5,625 nucleotides of DNA. Source: Ruminococcaceae bacterium UBA4958. Lineage in GTDB: Bacteria > Bacillota > Clostridia > Oscillospirales > Acutalibacteraceae. The notes under the pieces are model-generated. The model was not told the DNA's origin, searched no databases, and saw nothing but the letters and a program-made list of their open reading frames with translations. Location: positions 3,109 through 8,733 of the forward strand of contig DHAI01000026.1 in assembly GCA_002397355.1 (NCBI GenBank), written 5' to 3'. A program made the translations under genes and the position numbers. Below, in pieces: positions 1 through 5,273 of this stretch (the stretch's first letter is position 1; every line of letters begins with the position of its first letter).

Positions 1-25
1 AGTCGAAAAACACATGGATATGGAT

Positions 26-30
26 AAGGA
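26..30 (+). promoter_or_regulatory. Shine-Dalgarno that decides the start of the flippase-like gene
   Basis: AAGGA lies 7 nt before the ATG at 38. The earlier in-frame ATGs at 14 and 20 are preceded by AAAAACAC-type sequence without a purine-rich SD, so the ATG at 38 is preferred. Confidence 0.6.
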
Positions 31-37
31 TAGAACC

Positions 38-1081
38 ATGAAAAATAAGAGTAAATCCCTTCTTAGAAAAAACCTGTTTTCCTTTATCACCATCGTCCTG
101 TCGATGGGTGTGCTGAGCTATTTTCTCGTCAAAGACGACGGGCTGAAAAACCTGTGGGAAGCCGTGCTGAATCTTCAGGTCGGCTGGTTTATCTGCATTT
201 TTGCCGGAACCGTAACCGGCTGGCTGCTGGAAGGCTACGTCCTGCATCTGTTCTGCCACCATCTCTATCATAAATGGACGTTCGGCCGCTCCTTCTATAT
301 CGGCATGGTCGGGCTGCTTTACAGCAACCTGACTCCGTTCTCCATGGGGGAACCGGTGGAAATCTACAACATGACGCGCCTTGGCATGGACGTGGGCGCC
401 GCGAGCTCCATCATCGCGATAAAATCCCTCGTGCACCACGGCGTCACGTTCTTTTATTCCCTGCTGCTGATCCTCCTGAAGCTGAAATTCTTTCAGACAA
501 CCATCAGCAGTTATTCTTTTGTCACCATTTTCGGCCTGATCAGCAACTGCATCTTCATCGCCGCGGTCCTGCTGGTGATCGTCAACCAAAACCTGACAGA
601 GAAGATTCTGAAGATCATCGTGCGTGTCATGAACTGGATGAAGCTGCAAAAGCTTTCCGACAAATTTTACCATAAGGTGCACGATCAGCTGCAAATTTTT
701 CACGTCAGCTCCAACGTTATGGGAAATTCTTTCCCGTTGTATTGCTTCGCCACGTGCATCACGCTGGGGCAGATCACGATTTCCGGCCTTGTCTCTTACT
801 TCGTTTACCGCAGCTTCAACCTGAAGGGACAGTCCGTTTTAACGATGATTGCCGGCGATGCCTTTACGACGATGGTGGCGTCCTTCATCCCCCTCCCCGG
901 ATCCTCGGGCGGCATGGAGGGCGGCTTCGTTTTGTTCTTTCACGACTTCTTCGGAGACAAGATCATCCCTGCCGTCACGTTGTGGCGCACCGTCACGTAT
1001 TATCTTGAAATCCCTATCGGGGCCCTGATCTCCTATATCGGCGGCAAAATCTATACGCCGGAAAACACGGACCTCTCCTGA
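38..1081 (+). CDS. UPF0104 / LPG-synthase-TM family (flippase-like) integral membrane protein
   Basis: Predicted 347-residue polytopic membrane protein of the family that forms the membrane half of MprF (COG0392, 'flippase-like domain'). The soluble lysyl-transferase domain of MprF is absent, so it should not be called mprF. Hydrophobic stretches lie near residues 13-30, 48-66, 90-105, 124-148, 160-182, 232-257, 267-287 and 312-336. The family signature is the P-L-P-G-S-S-G-G-M-E-G segment at about 285-295, followed by an L-W-R-T-x-T-Y-Y helix near 315. An N-terminal K/R-rich stretch (MKNKSKSLLRKN) fits the positive-inside rule. In-frame ATGs also exist at 14 and 20, but only the ATG at 38 has a good Shine-Dalgarno (AAGGA, 7-nt spacing). 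Members are linked to lipid or glycolipid translocation, but the substrate here is unknown. The upstream promoter is outside the window. Its third positions look less GC-rich than those of the minus-strand genes. Family assignment is confident; function is not. Confidence 0.88.
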   Translation: MKNKSKSLLRKNLFSFITIVLSMGVLSYFLVKDDGLKNLWEAVLNLQVGWFICIFAGTVTGWLLEGYVLHLFCHHLYHKWTFGRSFYIGMVGLLYSNLTPFSMGEPVEIYNMTRLGMDVGAASSIIAIKSLVHHGVTFFYSLLLILLKLKFFQTTISSYSFVTIFGLISNCIFIAAVLLVIVNQNLTEKILKIIVRVMNWMKLQKLSDKFYHKVHDQLQIFHVSSNVMGNSFPLYCFATCITLGQITISGLVSYFVYRSFNLKGQSVLTMIAGDAFTTMVASFIPLPGSSGGMEGGFVLFFHDFFGDKIIPAVTLWRTVTYYLEIPIGALISYIGGKIYTPENTDLS

Positions 1082-1103
1082 ACGGAATCGGCTGAAAAGT
1101 CCG

Positions 1104-1143
1104 AAAAAAAGAAGGCGCACCGCCCTTGTGCCCGGCATGCGCC
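1104..1143 (-). terminator. Intrinsic terminator of the minus-strand CLC gene
   Basis: Read on the minus strand, a GGCGCA/TGCGCC stem (1143-1138 with 1119-1114) encloses a GC-rich 18-nt stretch that can pair further (GCC with GGC). It is followed directly by TTCTTTTTTT (1113-1104). It lies about 44 nt past the CLC stop codon. The stem is modest, but the T-run is good. Confidence 0.6.
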
Positions 1144-1162
1144 CGCAGAACATATCTTTCTC

Positions 1163-1188
1163 AAGAGCCGCATTCAGCGGCTCTTTTT
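1163..1188 (+). terminator. Intrinsic terminator of the flippase-like gene
   Basis: A perfect 9-bp stem AAGAGCCGC / GCGGCTCTT (1163-1171 with 1177-1185) has a 5-nt loop ATTCA and continues into a TTTTT run (1184-1188). It sits about 80 nt after the stop of the + strand gene. On the minus strand the same hairpin lacks a T-tail, so it acts mainly on + strand transcripts. Its T-run supplies the TAA stop codon of the convergent CLC gene (1187-1189). Confidence 0.85.
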
Positions 1189-2539
1189 ATACCGCCGGTT
1201 TTCCCGGCCCACCGGGATCCTCCGGCTTTTCCCCGGCCTGCACGCCGAGGTAGTACGGTTTGTATTTGGAATATAAAATCTTTTGACGAACGTAGATTCC
1301 GGAATAACCGGACAGCATATAGCTGATGCCCGCCGCCAGAAAATAGAACAGGATGCCCTGCGCGCCGAAAATCTCCACGCTCATTACAACGGCGGACAGC
1401 GGACAGTTCGTCACGCCGCAGAACACCGATAAGAATCCGATTGCGGCGCCGAATGACGGATCCAAGCCGAGCAGCCCGCCGAAGGAACAGCCGAACGTCG
1501 CCCCCACAAAAAAGGCGGGAACGATCTCACCGCCTTTGAACCCGGCGCCCAGGGTAACTGCGGTAAACAGCAGCTTCAGCGCAAACGCCTCCGGCCGCGC
1601 TGTTCCGCGGAAAGCGGCGAGGAAGGCGGATTGCCCCATGCCGAGGTAATCGCGGCCGAAAACAAGGGCGAGCAGAACGACCAGCGCGCCGCCCGCGGCC
1701 GCACGAAGATACTGGTTCGGCAGGTACTTCCGGTAAAGACGGCCCGCCGCGCGCATCGCATAGCAGAACAGGATGCTGACGCCCGCGCACAGCGCGGCCA
1801 GAGCCGCCACCCGGACAAACGGAAGAACGGCAAACGCGGGAACCCCGCGAACGGCGAACGCCGTCGGCCTGAGCCCGCACGCGCGGGAAACGGCCAAAGC
1901 CGTAAGAGCCGCAATGGTGCAAGGCACCAGCGCCGCGTAGTACATGACGCCGACGCTGATTACCTCCATCACAAACATCGCCGCGCCGAGCGGCGTGCCG
2001 AAGAGTGCGGAAAAGCAGGCCGTCATTCCGCACATCGTCGCCAGATGAAGGTCTTTCTCATCCAGGCGGAAAAGGCCGCCGACATGGTAGCCAAGGCTTC
2101 CGCCGAGCTGCAGGGCGGCGCCTTCGCGGCCGGCCGAGCCGCCGAACAGGTGAGTCAGGCAGGTGGCGACAAAAATAAGGGGGGCCATAATGAGCGGTAT
2201 CGGCTCCGGCGAGGAGATGGACTCGATGACAAGGTCCGTTCCTTTCGGCCGCTCAACGCCGCACACCCGGTAAAGAAAAACGATCAAAAGGCCCGCGGCC
2301 GGGAGCAGCCAGACAACCCAGCCGCTTGCCTCCCGGAATGCCGTTGCCCAACGGACGCACAGGGAAAACAGGGCGCCCGCCCCACCGGCGACCAGGCCGA
2401 TGAGAACGGCCAGCACGACCCATTTGAAAAATGAGAATCCGCCCTCCCTCCAGCCCGGGTATTTTCTTCCGGGCCGGTCGTTTTTTCTCGCTTGAAACGG
2501 CCCGCAGACCTCTGCGGGTAGATCTTCTGGCCGAGGCAT
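1187..2539 (-). CDS. CLC-family anion transporter, probable CLC-F type fluoride/proton antiporter
   Basis: 450-residue membrane protein of the voltage-gated chloride channel (CLC/EriC) superfamily, starting at ATG after a GGAGAAGGAG ribosome site. The G-R-E-G anion-gate motif is at 137-140 (gating Glu139, in GGSAGREGAALQLGG). The later pore motif reads G-G-E-I-V-P at 336-341, where chloride CLCs have G-x-F-x-P. The internal proton glutamate of CLC exchangers is replaced by Val193 (F-V-M-E-V-I-S), and the chloride-binding GSGIP loop is replaced by K-G-T-D-L-V at 99-104. From family knowledge, a GGE(V/I)xP motif and loss of the GSGIP serine mark the CLC-F branch, which expels fluoride in exchange for protons. 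An anion channel or chloride transporter remains possible. A hydrophilic N-terminus of about 35 residues before the first membrane helix is somewhat long. No regulatory CBS domain follows the membrane part. It converges on the flippase-like gene. Confidence 0.9.
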   Translation of the reverse strand: MPRPEDLPAEVCGPFQARKNDRPGRKYPGWREGGFSFFKWVVLAVLIGLVAGGAGALFSLCVRWATAFREASGWVVWLLPAAGLLIVFLYRVCGVERPKGTDLVIESISSPEPIPLIMAPLIFVATCLTHLFGGSAGREGAALQLGGSLGYHVGGLFRLDEKDLHLATMCGMTACFSALFGTPLGAAMFVMEVISVGVMYYAALVPCTIAALTALAVSRACGLRPTAFAVRGVPAFAVLPFVRVAALAALCAGVSILFCYAMRAAGRLYRKYLPNQYLRAAAGGALVVLLALVFGRDYLGMGQSAFLAAFRGTARPEAFALKLLFTAVTLGAGFKGGEIVPAFFVGATFGCSFGGLLGLDPSFGAAIGFLSVFCGVTNCPLSAVVMSVEIFGAQGILFYFLAAGISYMLSGYSGIYVRQKILYSKYKPYYLGVQAGEKPEDPGGPGKPAV

Positions 2540-2543
2540 GCTT

Positions 2544-2549
2544 CTCCTT
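2544..2549 (-). promoter_or_regulatory. Ribosome binding site of the CLC gene
   Basis: The minus strand reads GGGAGAAGGAGAAGC-ATG. AAGGAG ends 4 nt before the ATG, with a second purine block (GGGAGAAGG) slightly farther away at better spacing. It supports the ATG at 2539 as start. Confidence 0.6.
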
Positions 2550-2572
2550 CTCCCGAATGATAATCTGATAAA

Positions 2573-2578
2573 AGTATA
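2573..2578 (-). promoter_or_regulatory. Possible -10 element for the CLC gene
   Basis: TATACT on the minus strand lies in an AT-rich patch about 34 nt upstream of the CLC start codon. A 17-nt spacer would place AAGAAA at the -35 position, a poor match to TTGACA (3 of 6). If real, the leader would be only about 25-30 nt, too short for a riboswitch. Confidence 0.3.
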
Positions 2579-2635
2579 AAAGAAAACCCAGCCGTTTCTT
2601 AGAGGAAAAGGGAAGAATCACTTTCCCAAAATGGT

Positions 2636-2684
2636 CCGGGAATTGTAACTTTCGACGGTACGAAAGCCGTCACGCCGGGAATTG
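2636..2684. repeat. 10-bp direct repeat flanking a small palindromic segment
   Basis: CCGGGAATTG occurs at 2636-2645 and again at 2675-2684, 39 bp apart start to start. The second copy forms the last codons of the hydrolase gene. Between them are two mutually exclusive hairpins: CTTTCG/CGAAAG (2649-2654 with 2661-2666) and GACGG/CCGTC (2654-2658 with 2667-2671). Neither has a T-tract on the minus strand, so I do not call a terminator. The repeat may be a small local duplication or chance. Confidence 0.4.
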
Positions 2685-3479
2685 AAAAAGATCGCTGAGC
2701 CATTCCATGGCGAGGCGCACCCAGATCGCGTTATGGGCGAGCGGGCATCCGACCTCCACGTTGCAGACCGACATGCCGTGGCCGCCCTTCTGGAAGATAT
2801 GGCACTCGAACGGGACGCCGTGTTCGCGCAGCGCCGCGGCGAACATCATTGCGTTTTCGACGGGAACGCAGTCGTCCTCTTCGGTGTGCCAGAGGAAAGT
2901 CGGCGGCGTGTCGGCGCCGACATGCTTTTCCAACGAATAAAACCGCACCTGCTCCGGGGTCGGCTTTCCTCCGCAGAGCGCCTCGATGGAATCGCGGTGC
3001 GATTTCAGGCCGGCCGTGATAACGGCGTAGCAGAGGATCATCGCGTCCGGGCGGTTGCCGCCGCCCTTCGTGTCGATCTTCGCTTTCAGCTCCGGGGAAT
3101 CCCAGAGCGTGCCGAGGCTTGCGGCGGCGTGGCCGCCGGCGGAAAATCCCAGCACGGCGATCTGGTTCGGGACGACGTGCCACTCTTTGCTGTTCTCCCG
3201 GATTTTCATCAGCGTGAGTGAGCCGTCGATCAGCGGACGGAGCTGCGTCGCGTCCCCCTTGATGGAATAATCCAGGATGAACACCTGATATCCGCGTGCG
3301 AAAAACGCCATCGCGGGCGGATCGGCTTCCCGGTCGGAAAGAAAGACATACCCGCCGCCCGGGTAAATCACAACGCACGGGCGCTCCGTGCGTTTCGGCA
3401 TCTCCACCGAAACGTCGTGCAGGTAGCCGATCACGTGGGCTTTGCTGTTGGGGTTCGGCTGAAATTTCACGATTTTCAT
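2670..3479 (-). CDS. Cytosolic alpha/beta-hydrolase, esterase (Aes / BD-FAE-like)
   Basis: 269-residue enzyme with an alpha/beta-hydrolase fold and no signal peptide, so probably cytoplasmic. An oxyanion loop Y-P-G-G-G-Y is at 39-44. The nucleophile elbow G-F-S-A-G-G is at 111-116 with Ser113, the acid is Asp202 in H-T-E-E-D-D-C-V-P, and the catalytic His234 is in K-G-G-H-G. This layout fits carboxylesterases of the acetyl-esterase / BD-FAE type, which often remove acetyl or other acyl groups from sugars or xylan fragments; the substrate here is not readable. The start chosen is the ATG at 3479, preceded by AAGGGAG at 8-nt spacing. The reading frame stays open much farther upstream, but that stretch runs antisense-free through sufU in another frame, lacks hydrolase similarity and is rejected. 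The gene lies 143 bp after sufU and 130 bp before the CLC gene on the same strand. No functional tie to iron–sulfur assembly is evident. Confidence 0.9.
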   Translation of the reverse strand: MKIVKFQPNPNSKAHVIGYLHDVSVEMPKRTERPCVVIYPGGGYVFLSDREADPPAMAFFARGYQVFILDYSIKGDATQLRPLIDGSLTLMKIRENSKEWHVVPNQIAVLGFSAGGHAAASLGTLWDSPELKAKIDTKGGGNRPDAMILCYAVITAGLKSHRDSIEALCGGKPTPEQVRFYSLEKHVGADTPPTFLWHTEEDDCVPVENAMMFAAALREHGVPFECHIFQKGGHGMSVCNVEVGCPLAHNAIWVRLAMEWLSDLFQFPA

Positions 3480-3487
3480 TCCAAAAG

Positions 3488-3494
3488 CTCCCTT
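3488..3494 (-). promoter_or_regulatory. Ribosome binding site that fixes the hydrolase start
   Basis: AAGGGAG on the minus strand is separated from the ATG at 3479 by 8 nt. It supports the 269-residue product over the much longer open frame. A GATAAT (-10-like) sits just before it, but there is no -35 and it would leave almost no leader. Confidence 0.65.
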
Positions 3495-3587
3495 AAAATT
3501 ATCCCGCCGCTTCCGCCTGTCCTCCCGAACGAGAAAGACGTACGGATACCGGCAGGTTTTTTTCTTCCGCAGGCAGGCGTACTTCCC

Positions 3588-3617
3588 GCCCCTCCCGAAA
3601 CCGTCCGGGCAAGGGGC
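3588..3617 (-). terminator. Strong GC hairpin just after sufU (terminator-like or 3'-end stabiliser)
   Basis: The minus strand forms GCCCCT-(TG bulge)-CCCG / CGGG-AGGGGC, 10 base pairs with an 8-nt loop, starting 5 nt after the sufU stop codon. It is followed by GGGAAGTACG rather than a T-run, so it is not a classic intrinsic terminator. It could slow exoribonucleases, act with a termination factor, or reduce read-through into the hydrolase. The rest of the 143-bp gap shows only an A-rich run (AAGAAAAAAA on the minus strand) and a weak GTACG/CGTAC pair. Confidence 0.5.
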
Positions 3618-3622
3618 CGGCT

Positions 3623-4057
3623 TTACTCCTTTTTCCCCTCGATCGCGTTCTCCAGCGTGTGCCAGCCGAGCACCGCGCATTTCACACGCGCCGGCATGTG
3701 GGAGATGTCCTTCAGCGCCACGGCTTCGTCCAGCTCTTCGAGCCGGCCCTCGTCCTTGATTTCCCCCTTGATCATGCCGAAAAACAGGTTGGCGAGGCGC
3801 AGCGCCTCTTTCGTCGTCTTCCCCTTGATGAGGTCGATCATGATGGAGGCCGAAGCCTGGGAAATGGCGCATCCCACACCGGTAAAGCCGGCGTCCTCGA
3901 TGACGCCGGCTTTTACGCGAAGCTGGAGCGTGATCTCGTCGCCGCAGCTCGGGTTGACGCCTTTCAGCGAAATGGTCGGGTTTTCGATCGGATGTTTGTT
4001 CCGCCTGGAATTATTGTGCTCCGTCAGAATCTGCGTATAGATCTCGTTAAGCTCCAA
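3623..4057 (-). CDS. sufU: SufU, zinc-dependent sulfurtransferase of the SUF Fe–S assembly system
   Basis: 144-residue SufU/IscU-like protein. In Firmicutes SufU takes the persulfide from SufS and passes sulfur to the SufBCD scaffold; it binds zinc rather than serving as a scaffold. The metal and acceptor residues are all present: Cys38 and Asp40 (N-P-S-C-G-D), Cys63 (G-V-G-C-A-I-S-Q-A-S) and Cys127 (R-V-K-C-A-V-L-G-W). They match Cys41, Asp43, Cys66 and Cys128 of Bacillus subtilis SufU (from memory), and the spacer insert between the second and third Cys is SufU-like rather than IscU-like. The length is typical. The start is TTG, overlapping the end of sufS by 11 bp; no in-frame ATG exists before Met73, and the TTG gives the expected N-terminus E-L-N-E-I-Y-T-Q-I-L. 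A GGGGGTGG ribosome site lies upstream within sufS. The coding sequence contains a perfect hairpin (3884-3913). Confidence 0.95.
   Translation of the reverse strand: MELNEIYTQILTEHNNSRRNKHPIENPTISLKGVNPSCGDEITLQLRVKAGVIEDAGFTGVGCAISQASASIMIDLIKGKTTKEALRLANLFFGMIKGEIKDEGRLEELDEAVALKDISHMPARVKCAVLGWHTLENAIEGKKE
3884..3913 (-). repeat. Perfect 12-bp inverted repeat inside sufU
   Basis: AAAGCCGGCGTC (3884-3895) and GACGCCGGCTTT (3902-3913) are exact inverted copies around a 6-nt loop CTCGAT. With one bulged A the stem extends by GTA/TAC. In the sufU mRNA it covers the codons for K-A-G-V-I-E-D-A-G-F, between Cys38 and Cys63. On the + strand it is followed by TTTTAC, so it also looks like a weak terminator for antisense transcripts. 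Confidence 0.75.
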
Positions 4058-5273
4058 GGCCGAGCCACCCCCTGACTTTTCTCAGGCTCTCGAGAAAAGC
4101 GTCCGCGTCTTCCTTTGTGTTGTAGAAATAGAAGCTTGCGCGGCAGGTCGAATTCACGCAGAGATAGTCCATCAGCGGCTGCGCGCAGTGGTGGCCGGCG
4201 CGGACTGCGATGCCGTCCGCGTCCAGGATGCTGGCCACGTCGTGCGGGTGGACTCCCTCCACGTTGAAGGAAATCACGCCGCCGCGGTTCTCTCTGTTCC
4301 GCGTCCCGCCGTAGACGACGACATGCGGGATTTCCGCAAGCCCGTCCAGCGTGTAATTCAGCAGCTCGTTTTCCGTTTTCTGGATGCGGTCATAGCCGAC
4401 GCCCTCCAGGTAGCGGATAGCAGCCTCCAAGCCGACCGCACCGCCCACGTTCTGCGTGCCGGCCTCGAATTTCTGGGGCAGCGGCGCGAATGTGGAATCC
4501 TGCTCGTGCACATACTCGATCATCTCGCCGCCGCGCAGGAACGGCGGCATTTTCTCCAGCAGCTCCTTGCGGCCGTAGAGCACGCCGATGCCCATCGGCG
4601 CCATCATCTTGTGGCCGGAGAACGCCATGAAATCCGCCCCCAGCTCCTGTACGTTCACCCTGCGGTGGGGAACGCTCTGCGCGCAGTCCGCCACCACGAC
4701 GGCACCCGCGGCGTGGGCCCTGTCGGCGATCTTCCGCACGGGGTACACCGAGCCGAGCACGTTGGAAACGTGCGCCACGGCGACGAGCTTTGTCCTTTTC
4801 GTGATTTTCGCGTCGATCTCCTCATCGGTCAGGCGGCCGTCCCGGTCCGGGTAGAGGTAGACGAGCTTCGCGCCCTTCGCCTTCGCGACCATCTGCCACG
4901 GCACAAGGTTGCTGTGGTGCTCGCTCACCGGCAGGGCGATCTCGTCGCCCTCCCGCAGGAACGTCATCCCGTAGCTGTACGCCACAAGGTTGAGCGACTC
5001 GGAAGCGTTGCGCGTGAAGATCACCTCGCAGTCCTCCCCCGCGCCGATAAACTTTCTCACGGCGGAGCGCGCGTCCTCATAGCGCTGCGTGGCTTTCACG
5101 CTCAGTTCGTAGAGCCCGCGGTGCGGGTTCGCGTTCTGCGTGCGGTAGAACTCGTCCACCGCGCGGATCACCGGCAGCGGCCGCTGCGACGTGGCGGCAT
5201 TGTCGAGGTAGACAAGCCGTTTTCCGTTCATTTTCTGATTCAGGATCGGAAAATCCTCAGCCCATGGGTTCAA
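4047..5273 (-). CDS. sufS: SufS, group II cysteine desulfurase (PLP enzyme)
   Basis: 408-residue PLP-dependent enzyme that converts cysteine to alanine and leaves a persulfide on its active-site cysteine, feeding iron–sulfur cluster assembly in the cytosol. The N-terminal signature D-F-P-I-L-N-Q-K and Y-L-D-N-A-A-T-S-Q (22-30) is classic SufS. His120 (E-H-H-S-N) stacks on PLP, Asp196 and Gln199 (A-D-C-A-Q-S) bind it, and Lys222 in S-G-H-K-M forms the Schiff base. R-A-G-H-H-C-A-Q-P is at 358-366, and the catalytic Cys377 is in N-S-T-C-R-A-S-F-Y-F-Y-N-T, the short group II loop. Length is normal. The start is TTG at 5273, overlapping the sufD end by 17 bp. An in-frame TGA lies three codons upstream, so no longer start is possible, and the next ATG (Met15) would cut off the conserved DFPIL segment. 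The sufU partner follows directly. Confidence 0.96.
   Translation of the reverse strand: MNPWAEDFPILNQKMNGKRLVYLDNAATSQRPLPVIRAVDEFYRTQNANPHRGLYELSVKATQRYEDARSAVRKFIGAGEDCEVIFTRNASESLNLVAYSYGMTFLREGDEIALPVSEHHSNLVPWQMVAKAKGAKLVYLYPDRDGRLTDEEIDAKITKRTKLVAVAHVSNVLGSVYPVRKIADRAHAAGAVVVADCAQSVPHRRVNVQELGADFMAFSGHKMMAPMGIGVLYGRKELLEKMPPFLRGGEMIEYVHEQDSTFAPLPQKFEAGTQNVGGAVGLEAAIRYLEGVGYDRIQKTENELLNYTLDGLAEIPHVVVYGGTRNRENRGGVISFNVEGVHPHDVASILDADGIAVRAGHHCAQPLMDYLCVNSTCRASFYFYNTKEDADAFLESLRKVRGWLGLGA
4068..4073 (-). promoter_or_regulatory. Ribosome binding site of sufU, inside sufS
   Basis: AGGGGG (continuing GTGG) on the minus strand lies 10 nt before the TTG at 4057, within the last codons of sufS. 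It supports re-initiation at the TTG start. Confidence 0.5.

Noticed and set aside
1631..2434. 267-codon + strand frame opposite the CLC gene
   Set aside because: Composition (R, A, G, Q, N without hydrophobic cores) is that of an antisense shadow, and the opposite frame has CLC motifs throughout.
2561..2570. GATAATCTGATA-like imperfect inverted repeat near the CLC start as an operator
   Set aside because: The symmetry is imperfect and short, lies in AT-rich promoter-like DNA, and no regulator gene is in view.
2540..2669. Fluoride riboswitch upstream of the CLC gene
   Set aside because: I looked on the minus strand for the GGnGATG start, the paired CCGCC-type segments and the closing CTGATG-like end; only an isolated AACGGCTG is present, without the partner segments.
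3480..3872. Upstream extension of the hydrolase frame to a 400-residue protein
   Set aside because: It would overlap sufU on the same strand in another frame, its residues do not resemble a hydrolase, and a strong ribosome site marks the ATG at 3479.
4583..4600. Small hairpin CGCCGAT/ATCGGCG inside sufS
   Set aside because: A 7-bp stem with a 4-nt loop is expected by chance several times in GC-rich coding DNA; there is no supporting context.
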